A stretch of DNA of 64,000 nt, from the NCBI GenBank assembly GCA_045596625.1, contig JAZOCU010000026.1, positions 16,555 to 80,554 of the forward strand, in the 5' to 3' direction. Positions within the stretch are counted from its first letter, which is position 1. Each line of letters opens with the position of its first letter. The stretch is from Firm-04 sp045596625. GTDB taxonomy: Bacteria > Bacillota > Clostridia > Oscillospirales > Ruminococcaceae. Below the pieces are notes generated by a model, which ran no database searches, had not been told where the DNA came from, and saw only the letters and a list, made by a program, of their open reading frames with translations. This document shows, in pieces, positions 17,553 to 26,713 of the stretch. The position numbers and the translations under genes were made by a program.

Positions 17553-20195
17553 TTATGGCTTCAGTTCATTTGCACTGATGATACCGGCGAGATATTGCAG
17601 GATCTTGGCAGCATCTGTCGCAGCGACATTGGACTCGCCGTTGACCTTTGCATTTGCCATACCCTCTGTGGTGACGGTGACATCGGGATCTTCTGCGATC
17701 ACACGATTCAGCAGCACGACGTCATCGATCTTGACAACACCGTCACAGTTTACATCGCCCCAGATGGTATCGGGATCGGGCGTGATATCAGTACCGGGAT
17801 CCGGATCGGGTGTGTTGTCGGAAGCAGTTCCGAGCTGACCGTAAACAATGCCTGCACCGACTGTAGACATATAGACCTTGCCGAATGTAGTCATATCACC
17901 GACAAGGAAGTTACCGTTGCCGGTGCCGCCATAGAGGTGATCCTTGTTGATGCAGACCCAGCTCTGACCGGCATCGGTAGAGCGGTAAATGCCTTCGGGA
18001 TCGCTCTCGGACGGCTTGCCGTACATATACAGCGTGTTCAATCCGCCCTTCTTTTCGGGAGCGCCGTAGCCGATGGTCTTGCAGTAATATACACTGTCGA
18101 GCTTTTCGATGGAAGCACCGCCGTCGGTGACATGATATGCACCATACCAGCCGGCACCCAGCACCATTTCGCCCTTGCCCAGATATCCGATGCGGTTTGC
18201 CACATCGCACTGATCGTATACACAGACATCGGTAGCAGTAAAGGTTTTACCGTAATCCTTGCTGACCATAAAGACATAATGGGCATCTTCAAAGGTCGGC
18301 TCGGATTTGGTCTGATCGTAGAACCAATATTCATTATACTGTGCGGTATATGCGTATATAGTAGAAGGATCCTCGTGTTCTATCTGCAGATAAACGGTCT
18401 TGGAACCTTCCAATCCGGTGCACTGGCTCCATGTAGCACCGAAATCATCGGAATAAGAAACGCTGGAATTATCCTTGCTGGATTTGAAGATGCGATAGGA
18501 ACCTGCTTTCAGCTCGGTGATCGCACATTTTCCGCCGCCATTGGGTACCTTCAGTTCCTTCCAAGTTTTGGCACCATCGGTCGTATAATAGCCCTTTGCT
18601 TCGTTTTCGCTGACGCGAACCATTACATCGGGATTCTGCGGACAGTAGGCGATGGCTGCGGTAGATCCGATATTGGGCTGATACTGCAAACCGCTTTCCT
18701 TCACATTGGAATGGATAAAGCCATCGTAATCACCGATCGCGGAATAGCTGTTGCCGCCGGGGACACTGCACATATCCAACGCCACGACTTCCTCGATGCC
18801 TGCTGCATGGAAGGTTGCAACGGGATCATCGGTCCAGATGCCATCCCAGCGGAACATACCGTTACCGGATGTCACGAACATTCTGGAAGGATCCTTGGGA
18901 TCCAGCGCCAGTGCACCGCTCCAGTGGATCGCTTTGCCATAGATCCAGCTGCATCCGCCGTCATGAAGGAAATCATAAAGCTGAGACTGCTGCATTTCGC
19001 CTGCTTCTTCGTTCCATTCCCAGATGCCGCTCATCTTGCCGGGATAGATCGTATCCCATGTTTTACCGCCATCGCTCGAACGATACAGCCATTCACCCCA
19101 GCAGGTGTTGTCGCTTTCCCAGTTCTGAGCACTCCAGACAGCACAAGTGGTGGCAATCAGTGTGTTGGCATCATCGGGCATACTGAGACAGGCGCCGAAG
19201 CTGTTGCCGACAGGGGAGATATCATCCACAGAGCCATCAGCGACATTGTAGCGGAAAATGCCGCCGGAGCCGTTTCCGAATGCGAGACCTGCCACATAAG
19301 TGATCAGCAGATTGCCGTCTGCATCCTGGTTGATACGGGACGGGAATACATTGGTGGGCAGATTTGTGCTAAGCGCTTTGAAGTTATCCGAGCCGACATC
19401 CGCAACCACAACATTGGCCTGACCGGTAATAGAGGTTGCTACATAGACCTTGCCGTCATAAATACGAACAGAGGCAACACCGTTTTGGGTGTTATATGCG
19501 CCGTCTGTGATGCTGCTGACAATATGTGAGGTCCATGTGGGCCAGTTGGTCGTTTTGGCGAAATAGCCGAGCTTGCTGTAACCATCGACATTTTTCCAAG
19601 TTTTACCGCCATCCTGCGACCAGATCAGAGGTGTATTGTTTTCACTGACATCGCCGCCGCAATAGAGTACGTTGGGATTATCGGGATCAACCGCAATGGC
19701 TTCGCCGTGATGACGACCATCGCCGTTGCCGTGTACCTGAATCAAATCCGTCACGTCATATTCGGTAAAGGTTTTACCGGCATCGGTGGATTTGAAAATG
19801 GAGGTGCGGGCATCGCTGAAATAGGCGCTGCCGCACAGCAGATAGATGGTGTCTTCATCGGTAGGATCCATACACATGGCATCTACACTTAAAAAGCCGC
19901 GGTCTGCTTCGTTGATAAAGCCCATCAACTGAATCCATCTCTGCTGCTGATGATCGAAGCGGTAGGCACCGCCTACATCGGTACGTGCATACATTTGGGT
20001 TTTGCCGGAAATGACACCGTTTACGAATCCTCCTCCGTCAATTCGCACGGTATCCCACGTCATGGTGTCGGTAATATCAGCGGATGCTGCTTTTGCCGTC
20101 AATGGACCGCTGCTTGTGGACAGGAATGCTGCCGAAAGCGTGAGCATAACAGCAGTACATAGCGAAAGTCCACGGTGAAATGTTTTTCTTTTCAT
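17553..20195 (-). CDS. GH74 xyloglucanase with C-terminal dockerin
   Basis: Secreted endo-xyloglucanase, 880 residues. The ATG at 20195 is preferred over those at 20201 and 20243, as AAAAAGGTG lies about seven bases before it and it begins a signal peptide (basic MKRKTFHRG, hydrophobic core, cleavage near TAKA-AS at about 36). Two seven-bladed propellers follow: DGGGFVNGV and ARTDVGGAYRF near residue 73 carry the likely catalytic base Asp, and AIGDYDGF in the middle carries the likely acid. Many blades contain the SDGGKTW Asp-box-like signature. A linker rich in Asp/Pro (DPDPGTDITPDPD) leads to a type I dockerin (GDVNCDGVVKIDDVVLLNR, then a second F-hand with ATDAAKILQYLAG). The dockerin implies cellulosome assembly. 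The gene is monocistronic. Confidence 0.95.
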   Translation of the reverse strand: MKRKTFHRGLSLCTAVMLTLSAAFLSTSSGPLTAKAASADITDTMTWDTVRIDGGGFVNGVISGKTQMYARTDVGGAYRFDHQQQRWIQLMGFINEADRGFLSVDAMCMDPTDEDTIYLLCGSAYFSDARTSIFKSTDAGKTFTEYDVTDLIQVHGNGDGRHHGEAIAVDPDNPNVLYCGGDVSENNTPLIWSQDGGKTWKNVDGYSKLGYFAKTTNWPTWTSHIVSSITDGAYNTQNGVASVRIYDGKVYVATSITGQANVVVADVGSDNFKALSTNLPTNVFPSRINQDADGNLLITYVAGLAFGNGSGGIFRYNVADGSVDDISPVGNSFGACLSMPDDANTLIATTCAVWSAQNWESDNTCWGEWLYRSSDGGKTWDTIYPGKMSGIWEWNEEAGEMQQSQLYDFLHDGGCSWIYGKAIHWSGALALDPKDPSRMFVTSGNGMFRWDGIWTDDPVATFHAAGIEEVVALDMCSVPGGNSYSAIGDYDGFIHSNVKESGLQYQPNIGSTAAIAYCPQNPDVMVRVSENEAKGYYTTDGAKTWKELKVPNGGGKCAITELKAGSYRIFKSSKDNSSVSYSDDFGATWSQCTGLEGSKTVYLQIEHEDPSTIYAYTAQYNEYWFYDQTKSEPTFEDAHYVFMVSKDYGKTFTATDVCVYDQCDVANRIGYLGKGEMVLGAGWYGAYHVTDGGASIEKLDSVYYCKTIGYGAPEKKGGLNTLYMYGKPSESDPEGIYRSTDAGQSWVCINKDHLYGGTGNGNFLVGDMTTFGKVYMSTVGAGIVYGQLGTASDNTPDPDPGTDITPDPDTIWGDVNCDGVVKIDDVVLLNRVIAEDPDVTVTTEGMANAKVNGESNVAATDAAKILQYLAGIISANELKP
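17555..17765 (-). other. type I dockerin module of the GH74 enzyme
   Basis: First repeat WGDVNCDGVVKIDDVVLLN has a complete calcium loop. The second has NGESNVAATDAAKILQYL. An unusually long spacer (VIAEDPDVTVTTEGMAN) separates them. Confidence 0.88.
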
Positions 20196-20259
20196 GTTCA
20201 TCACCTTTTTCCAAAATATTCCCCTCATTTTTTCGAACTGCACTAACAGTCCATTATTT

Positions 20260-20288
20260 AATATACCATTAAATTATGAACATTTCAA
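20260..20288 (-). promoter_or_regulatory. promoter of the GH74 gene
   Basis: On the minus strand TTGAAA (20283-20288) and TATATT (20260-20265) have a 17-base spacer, 65 bases before the start. The remaining 20289-20511 stretch is AT-rich and holds a weak TATACT (20402-20407) for the divergent activase gene. Confidence 0.6.
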
Positions 20289-20511
20289 GAATAACTTTTG
20301 TTTTTCTGTTAAAAAAAGTTTGGCGTTTAATGCGTTTTGGCATATGAAGGGATTTTTTGCAAAAAGAGAAAAAAAGACTTTTCTTTTTGTCGAAAATATG
20401 GTATACTGATATATGTATACGCTGTGGAGAATCTTTCTGCGGCGCATGGATATATTGTTTATTGGTTCACCGATGCGGATATGGCTTGCATCGGATAGCA
20501 AGGAGGTCGTC

Positions 20512-23463
20512 GTGACGAATCAGCCGCAATATTCGCTTGGCATTGATGTCGGCTCAACCACTGTAAAAACCGTTGTACTGGATGAACAAGGAACAATTCT
20601 GTCTCATTGTTATCAACGTCATTATTCCCGTGTGAGAGAAACAGTGGCAGAACAGCTGGAGGCATTGGTACAAACCTATCGGGATGCAGTATTCTCTGTT
20701 TGTATTACCGGTTCTGCCGGTCTGGGACTCGCTCAGAGTGCAGGCATTCCCTTTGTACAGGAAGTACACGCAGCGTTTATCGCTGTCAAGCAGGATTATC
20801 CCGATGCGGATGCTGTGATCGAGCTGGGCGGTGAGGATGCCAAAATTATGTTTCTGACCGGCGGCACAGAGCAGCGTATGAACGGCTCCTGTGCCGGCGG
20901 TACCGGTGCCTTTATCGATCAGATGGCAACGCTGCTGGGAATTACCGCAGATGAACTGGATGTGCTTTCGCTAAAGGCTGAGAAGCGATATCCTATTGCA
21001 TCCCGCTGCGGCGTATTTGCAAAATCCGATATCCAGCCGCTTTTGAATCAAGGTGCCCGACGGGAGGATATTGCAGCAAGTATTTTCCAAGCGGTTGTGG
21101 ATCAGACTGTTTCGGGTCTGGCACAGGGACGTTCCATTGAAGGAAAGGTGCTGTTTTTAGGCGGTCCGCTTTCCTTTTTGCAGGGCTTGCGGCAGGCGTT
21201 TGTCCGTACACTGGAGCTGGATGAGGCGCACGCTGTGTTTCCTGAGAATGCGCCGGTATTTGTGGCATATGGTTGTGCCATGTTTGCAAAGCAATCCGGA
21301 GAAGGCATGACACTTTCTGAGGCGTTGACTAAGGTTTCGGAAGCAGTTGCAGTGACTGCAACCGTGACAAGTGAGCCGCTATTTGCTTCTCGTGCAGAAT
21401 ATGAAGAATTTATCGCACGGCATAAACAGCATGATCTGCCGTTTGCCGATCTGCGAACAACGACAGGAAAGGCGTTTCTGGGTATCGATGCCGGCTCCAC
21501 CACCACGAAGCTTGTGCTGATCACAGAAAACGGCGAACTGTTGTATTCACATTATGCAGCCAATCGCGGTCAGCCGCTGGATCGGATCGTAAAACAGCTC
21601 AAGAAGATCTATGAGCAAAAGCATCCCGATCTGCAGATCTGCGCTTCGGCGGTAACCGGTTACGGCGAGGATCTGATCCGTGCAGGTCTTGGCATAGATC
21701 ATGGTATTGTAGAAACGGTTGCGCATTTCAAGGCAGCCTCCTATTTCTGTCCGGATGTGGATTTCATTATGGATATCGGTGGACAGGATATCAAATGCTT
21801 TAAGATCCGCAATCACAGCATTGACAGCATTATGCTGAATGAGGCTTGTTCTTCGGGCTGCGGCTCGTTTATTCAGAGCTTTGCACTGGCATTGGGTTAT
21901 GATATTGCGGAGTTTTCTCAGCTTGGTTTGTTTGCCGAGCATCCGGTGGATCTTGGCTCGCGCTGTACCGTATTTATGAACAGCTCTGTGAAGCAGGCGC
22001 AGAAGGAAGGCGCTACGGTTGAGGATATCTCTGCCGGTCTTTCCGCCTCTATCATCAAAAATGCGGTGTATAAGGTGATCCGTGCAAAATCCGTAGAGGA
22101 GCTGGGGCAGAATATTGTTGTACAGGGCGGTACATTCTTGAATGATGCCGTGCTGCGCTCTTTTGAGATGGAGCTGGGCAGACCGGTCATTCGTCCGGCT
22201 GTTTCGGGTCTGATGGGCGCATTCGGTGCCGCTTTGTATGCAAAGGAGCATATCCCGGAGCAAAGTACGCTCATCTCGGCAGAGGCACTTTCACAGTTTT
22301 CCTACACCTCGACCGGCGCAAACTGCGGTGGCTGTACGGCGAATTGTGCGCTGAATATCGTGCGGTTTGCCGATGGCAGCAGATATATTTCCGGCAACCG
22401 CTGCGAAAAGGGTGCAGGAAAAGGTACATCCTCTGCCATTCCTTCGCTGTATGATTATAAATATCAGAGCATTCTGCAATGCGGCGCACAGGATGCTTCC
22501 GATCCCAATGCCGATCGTGCGGCTTATGCAGGGGTTGTGGGTCTGCCGCTTGCGCTTAGCTTTTATGAGCAGATGCCGTTTTGGGCAACACTGTTCCGAA
22601 CGCTTGGATTCCGTGTGGTGCTTTCCCGTGAAAGCGACCGTAATGTGTATTATCAAGGACAGCATACCATCCCTTCGGATACGGTATGTTATCCTGCTAA
22701 GCTTGCCCATGGCCATATCGAGGATCTGCTGGAACAGAAGGTGGACTTTATCTTCTGGCCTTGCATGAGCTATAATGTGGATGAGGGAGAAAGTGACAAT
22801 CACTATAATTGTCCTGTTGTAGCCTATTATCCGGAGCTGCTGCGTGCAAATAACGCAAAGCTGACCCCCGGTAATTTCATTACGCCTTATATGGATCTGA
22901 ACTATCCCAAGGGTGTTGCGCGTGCCTTAAAGCGGAGCCTTTCAGGATATCGGCTTCAGAGTAAGATCAATGCTGCACTGGATGCTGCCTATGCCGCACA
23001 AAAACAATATCGAGAAGCGGTGGCAGCTCGTGGACAGGAGATCATTGCACAGGCACGGGCAGAAGGCAAGAAAATTATTGTTCTTGCCGGTCGTCCTTAT
23101 CATATTGACAAAGAGATCAATCATGGTATTCACAAGCTGATCACCGGTCTCGGCATGGCGGTAGTCACCGAGGATGCTGTGGCAGAACTGGCGCATACTG
23201 ATGAAAAACTGCAGGTGTTGAATCAATGGACGTATCATGCAAGAATGTATCGTGCAGCGCATTATGTGGCATCTCAGCCGGATATGCAGCTGGTGCAGCT
23301 TGTTTCCTTTGGCTGCGGTATTGATGCGGTGACAAGCGATGAGATCCGTTCGATCCTGGAACGCCATGGAAAGCTGTATACGCAGCTCAAGATCGATGAG
23401 ATCAACAATCTGGGTGCGGCAAGAATTCGGCTGCGCAGCCTTGTGGCAGCGATGGAAGAATAA
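20512..23463 (+). CDS. acyl-CoA dehydratase activase, two BadF/BcrA ATPase domains plus DUF2229
   Basis: A 983-residue protein of the 2-hydroxyacyl-CoA dehydratase activator family. The GTG at 20512 is chosen because AAGGAGG ends five bases before it and the next residues lead into LGIDVGSTTVKTVVLD. There are two ASKHA ATPase copies: the first with the Cys in NGSCAGGTGAFIDQMA; the second beginning FLGIDAGSTTTKLVLI with NEACSSGCGSFIQ. A Cys-rich patch (GANCGGCTANC, then NRCEKGAG) and a DUF2229 region with DTVCYPAKLAHGHIEDLL follow. Such proteins couple ATP hydrolysis to one-electron transfer through a 4Fe-4S cluster. In many Clostridia the homologue is a single chain of about 1400 residues that also includes the dehydratase-like part, here found in a separate gene downstream. 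Confidence 0.9.
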   Translation: MTNQPQYSLGIDVGSTTVKTVVLDEQGTILSHCYQRHYSRVRETVAEQLEALVQTYRDAVFSVCITGSAGLGLAQSAGIPFVQEVHAAFIAVKQDYPDADAVIELGGEDAKIMFLTGGTEQRMNGSCAGGTGAFIDQMATLLGITADELDVLSLKAEKRYPIASRCGVFAKSDIQPLLNQGARREDIAASIFQAVVDQTVSGLAQGRSIEGKVLFLGGPLSFLQGLRQAFVRTLELDEAHAVFPENAPVFVAYGCAMFAKQSGEGMTLSEALTKVSEAVAVTATVTSEPLFASRAEYEEFIARHKQHDLPFADLRTTTGKAFLGIDAGSTTTKLVLITENGELLYSHYAANRGQPLDRIVKQLKKIYEQKHPDLQICASAVTGYGEDLIRAGLGIDHGIVETVAHFKAASYFCPDVDFIMDIGGQDIKCFKIRNHSIDSIMLNEACSSGCGSFIQSFALALGYDIAEFSQLGLFAEHPVDLGSRCTVFMNSSVKQAQKEGATVEDISAGLSASIIKNAVYKVIRAKSVEELGQNIVVQGGTFLNDAVLRSFEMELGRPVIRPAVSGLMGAFGAALYAKEHIPEQSTLISAEALSQFSYTSTGANCGGCTANCALNIVRFADGSRYISGNRCEKGAGKGTSSAIPSLYDYKYQSILQCGAQDASDPNADRAAYAGVVGLPLALSFYEQMPFWATLFRTLGFRVVLSRESDRNVYYQGQHTIPSDTVCYPAKLAHGHIEDLLEQKVDFIFWPCMSYNVDEGESDNHYNCPVVAYYPELLRANNAKLTPGNFITPYMDLNYPKGVARALKRSLSGYRLQSKINAALDAAYAAQKQYREAVAARGQEIIAQARAEGKKIIVLAGRPYHIDKEINHGIHKLITGLGMAVVTEDAVAELAHTDEKLQVLNQWTYHARMYRAAHYVASQPDMQLVQLVSFGCGIDAVTSDEIRSILERHGKLYTQLKIDEINNLGAARIRLRSLVAAMEE

Positions 23464-23518
23464 ATTAAGCTGTATGCGTTACCACAAAGAACGGAGAAAA
23501 CAGAAAGGATGATCCTGC

Positions 23519-24022
23519 ATGGATTTCTTTGCACAGCTGCGACAGGAAGTACAGCAGCACGGTGAACAGGAGATCGACTTTCGAAGCCGCAGGTTTCAGC
23601 ATGGCAGAGATCTGGCACGCACATATATTGATATCATCAAGGAAGAGGCGCGTCTGAAGGTGCGCTGCGGCAGATATGAACGTATGGGCGACAAGATTAT
23701 CATCAACGGCTTTTGCCGGCTTTCCGAACGGGATTTTGATGTGCCTGTGACACAAGTGCAGCGCAAACAAAGCTTCTGGACCGGAAAATGGTCGGAGCAA
23801 TATACATTGACACAGGGCAATGATCTGTTTGATGCATTTTGTACGAGCCTTGCAGAATTTTGTGAACAAGAACAGATCCGATGTGGGGCATTGCAAGCAC
23901 AGGTGCGGCGGAAAGACGGCGTTTTGATACAGCGGCCTTTTCCTTTGATTGTGACGCAGCCCGATGTGATGACAGCGTTCGGCTTCCCCTTTGAGATCGT
24001 ACTGGACGCTATGGAAGACTGA
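23519..24022 (+). CDS. conserved protein of unknown function within the activase operon
   Basis: A 167-residue soluble protein, MDFFAQLRQEVQQHGEQEID, with no signal peptide or membrane helix and a mixed alpha/beta composition with many charged and aromatic residues. I do not recognise a family. It lies 55 bases after the activase and 58 before the dehydratase-like gene, all in the same direction, so it is likely co-transcribed. GAAAGGATG lies before the ATG. Position suggests an accessory role in the same complex. Confidence 0.6.
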   Translation: MDFFAQLRQEVQQHGEQEIDFRSRRFQHGRDLARTYIDIIKEEARLKVRCGRYERMGDKIIINGFCRLSERDFDVPVTQVQRKQSFWTGKWSEQYTLTQGNDLFDAFCTSLAEFCEQEQIRCGALQAQVRRKDGVLIQRPFPLIVTQPDVMTAFGFPFEIVLDAMED

Positions 24023-24080
24023 TGCGGAAATATGATCCGAAAAAATGCAATTTTACCCCTGAAAGGTGGATTTTAATACC

Positions 24081-25325
24081 ATGTCTGCTCGTTTTACGCC
24101 CGAAATGAAACAAACCCATACCATTCTGGTGCCCGATATGCTGCCGGTGCATTTTCAACTGCTGATCAGTGTACTGCGCAAATATGGCTATCGTTGTGAG
24201 CTGCTGCGCACCGCAAGTCGTGCTGTTGTGGATGAGGGCTTGAAAAATGTGCATAATGATACCTGCTATCCTGCGCTGCTGGTAATCGGACAGTTTATGG
24301 AGGCGCTGAAATCGGGACGATATCATCCCGACCGCACAGCTTTGCTGATCACACAGACCGGCGGTGGATGCAGAGCATCCAATTATATTCATTTGCTGCG
24401 AAAGGCATTGGAGCAGCAATTTCCGCAGGTGCCGGTCATTTCGTTGAATTTTTCCGGTTTGGAAAAGGATCCGAAATCGGGATTCCAGCTGACTGCACCG
24501 ATCTTTTTGAAGTTTTTGTATGCAGTGCTTTACGGTGATCTGCTGATGTCGGTTGCCAATCAGTGCCGCCCTTACGAGCTGAAAAAGGGTGAGACCGAAA
24601 AAACATTGGAACGCTGGCAGCATCGGCTGGAAGAAGCGTTTATGACCAATGAATATTTGAAAACGAAAAAGCTGTACCGTGCGATCCTCGATGATTTTGC
24701 AAAGATCGAGCGTAAAAAGAGAGACAAAATTCGTGTCGGCATTGTCGGAGAGATCTATGTCAAATATTCGCCGCTTGCCAATAATCATTTGGAGGAGTAT
24801 CTGCTTTCAGAAGGCTGCGAGCCTGTGATTCCTTCTTTGCTGGAATTTGTCATGTATTGTGCGATCAGCACCAATGTGGATGGCAAGCTTTATGGCTATC
24901 GCAATAAAAAGACCATGATCAACGGTATCGGTTACAAGCTGATCTATGGGATGCAGAAGCAGCAGATCAATGTGATCAAAAAGCATGGCGTGTTCGATCC
25001 GCCTCATGATTTTGAAGAATTGCGTCATCTGGCAGATCGTTATATCAGTCAGGGTGTGAGCATGGGCGAAGGCTGGCTGATCACTGCGGAAATGGCAGCA
25101 CTGGCGGAATCCGGTACGGAAAATATCATCTGCACACAGCCCTTTGGCTGCTTGCCGAATCATATTGTCGCTAAGGGCATGATGCGTGTGATCAAAAATG
25201 CATATCCCCATGCCAATATTACTGCGATCGATTATGATCCCGGTGCGACGAAGGTCAATCAGGAAAATCGTGTGAAGCTGATGCTTGCCAATGCAAGGAA
25301 GCCGCAGACGGAATCCTCTGAATAA
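24081..25325 (+). CDS. 2-hydroxyacyl-CoA dehydratase-like protein
   Basis: A 414-residue protein resembling the C-terminal third of the long activase/dehydratase proteins: TILVPDMLPVHFQLLISVLRKYGY at the start, HNDTCYPALLVIGQFMEAL with a probable cluster Cys, QTGGGCRASNY, RVGIVGEIYVKYSPLANN and NIICTQPFGCLPNHIVAKG. The ATG at 24081 gives a family-like start; a GTG at 24066 inside the ribosome-site region is the alternative. It probably receives electrons from the upstream activase. Substrate unknown. Confidence 0.85.
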   Translation: MSARFTPEMKQTHTILVPDMLPVHFQLLISVLRKYGYRCELLRTASRAVVDEGLKNVHNDTCYPALLVIGQFMEALKSGRYHPDRTALLITQTGGGCRASNYIHLLRKALEQQFPQVPVISLNFSGLEKDPKSGFQLTAPIFLKFLYAVLYGDLLMSVANQCRPYELKKGETEKTLERWQHRLEEAFMTNEYLKTKKLYRAILDDFAKIERKKRDKIRVGIVGEIYVKYSPLANNHLEEYLLSEGCEPVIPSLLEFVMYCAISTNVDGKLYGYRNKKTMINGIGYKLIYGMQKQQINVIKKHGVFDPPHDFEELRHLADRYISQGVSMGEGWLITAEMAALAESGTENIICTQPFGCLPNHIVAKGMMRVIKNAYPHANITAIDYDPGATKVNQENRVKLMLANARKPQTESSE

Positions 25326-25333
25326 AAAGAAAA

Positions 25334-25364
25334 AGGCACGGGAGTGAGGTCCACTTCCGTGCCT
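25334..25364. terminator. 13-bp stem-loop after the activase operon
   Basis: aggcacgggagtg pairs with cacttccgtgcct (one G-U). The T-run lies on the minus side only, so forward termination is uncertain. Confidence 0.5.
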
Positions 25365-25475
25365 AAATATCAAATGAGGTTCTTATCATTGACTTTAGTA
25401 TATCACAGTTTTTACTTTAAAAAAAGATGTTTGTTTCAATAAACTGTTAACATTTTGTAAAGGATCGATCCATCT

Positions 25476-26261
25476 ATGGAAGAACAAATGATACTTTTCG
25501 ACAGTCATGCACATTATACCGATTCTGCCTTCGATGATGATCGGGAATCGCTGCTTACAAGCTTTCCGCAAAAGGGAATCGTGCGCTGTATGCTTGCAGC
25601 TTCTGATCTGGAATCGGCACAGCAGGGGCTTTCTCTTGCAAATCAGTTTTCGTTTTTGATCAATGCTGTGGGTGTGCATCCCGAATGCCCTTTGCCGCCT
25701 GCCGATTATCTGGAGCAGCTGAAAACAATGGCAGCGCATTCAAGCGTCAAGGCAATTGGTGAGATCGGACTGGATTATCACTATGAAGGCTTTGATCGCG
25801 AAGCACAGCAGAAAATGCTCTGCGAACAGCTGGAGCTTGCAAAGTCATTGGATCTGCCTGTGATTTTGCATTGCAGAGATGCCATGGGGGATATGCTGCC
25901 GATCCTGCGAAGCTATCGTCCCAGAGGTGTGATGCATTGCTTTTCCGGTTCGCCGGAATCTGCAAAAGAGGTGCTGAATCTTGGCTTATATATTGGCTTT
26001 ACCGGTGTGATTACATTCAAAAATGCCAAAAAGCCGTTGGCGGCACTGCAGGCAGTACCGCCGGAACGACTTTTGATCGAAACAGATTGTCCGTATATGG
26101 CGCCGGTACCCTATCGGGGCAAGCGCTGCGACAGCACTATGCTCACCGAAACGGCAGCTGTAATGGCACGAGAAAAAGGGGTTTCGCTGACAGAGATCGG
26201 CAGGATCACTGCAGAAAATGCAGCCAGACTCTTTCAGTGCGATCTGCCTTTGATGGGCTGA
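25476..26261 (+). CDS. tatD: TatD family metal-dependent DNase
   Basis: A 261-residue TIM-barrel nuclease. Metal ligands and family motifs are in order: FDSHAHYTD near residue 10, EIGLDYHYE, LHCRDA, MHCFSG and IETDCPYMAPVPYRGKRCDS. The family removes nucleotides from DNA 3' ends and has also been described as a D-aminoacyl-tRNA-related hydrolase. AAAGGA lies ten bases before the ATG. It stands alone between the activase operon and the opposing DUF2809 gene. Confidence 0.95.
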   Translation: MEEQMILFDSHAHYTDSAFDDDRESLLTSFPQKGIVRCMLAASDLESAQQGLSLANQFSFLINAVGVHPECPLPPADYLEQLKTMAAHSSVKAIGEIGLDYHYEGFDREAQQKMLCEQLELAKSLDLPVILHCRDAMGDMLPILRSYRPRGVMHCFSGSPESAKEVLNLGLYIGFTGVITFKNAKKPLAALQAVPPERLLIETDCPYMAPVPYRGKRCDSTMLTETAAVMAREKGVSLTEIGRITAENAARLFQCDLPLMG

Positions 26262-26305
26262 ATCTTGTGCTGCATAGAAAGATGGCAGCGATCCGGGTTG
26301 CTCCA

Positions 26306-26713
26306 TTATTGTCGGCAGTCGATCGGTGCGTGCACTTTCTTTTTGAATGTCCGGAGCAATTCCCAAAGAAGCAGCGGCAGAAATCCGATGACATAGCAGA
26401 GCATATCAATCCATGAAAAGGATGTGCCGATGAGGGTGCGCAGCAGCGGCGCTGTAATGTGCAGCCGATCAACAACTCCCCATGCCTGTAAGCCTTCCAC
26501 CAGAAAGGAAAACATCAGCAGTAAAACAGGGAGGAGCCCTGTGTGCCGGATCTGCGGCCGGATACTGCGTATGATCGTATACATCAATAAGATCACCAGA
26601 ACATCGCCCAGATAGGAACGAATCCAGCCGCCGGCAAAGCAGCCGATGAGAATTTCGGCAGTCAGCAGCACTGCACTCAGCAGAAAATATCCGATCCATT
26701 TATTCTTTTTCAT
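26306..26713 (-). CDS. DUF2809-like membrane protein
   Basis: A 135-residue protein with about four membrane helices and the conserved FAGGWIRSYLGDVLVILLMY, plus EGLQ and a C-terminal WIDMLCYVIG. These blocks fit DUF2809, related to VanZ-type small membrane proteins. The ATG at 26713 overlaps the end of the preceding DUF4173 gene by 14 bases, with GAGGAAC upstream, implying coupled translation. Function unknown. Confidence 0.8.
   Translation of the reverse strand: MKKNKWIGYFLLSAVLLTAEILIGCFAGGWIRSYLGDVLVILLMYTIIRSIRPQIRHTGLLPVLLLMFSFLVEGLQAWGVVDRLHITAPLLRTLIGTSFSWIDMLCYVIGFLPLLLWELLRTFKKKVHAPIDCRQ

Noticed and set aside
17541..19529. Long forward-strand open frame of about 660 codons opposite the GH74 gene
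   Set aside because: It lies entirely antisense to a protein with full family motifs, has no ribosome site and its translation shows no recognisable domain; a codon-bias shadow.
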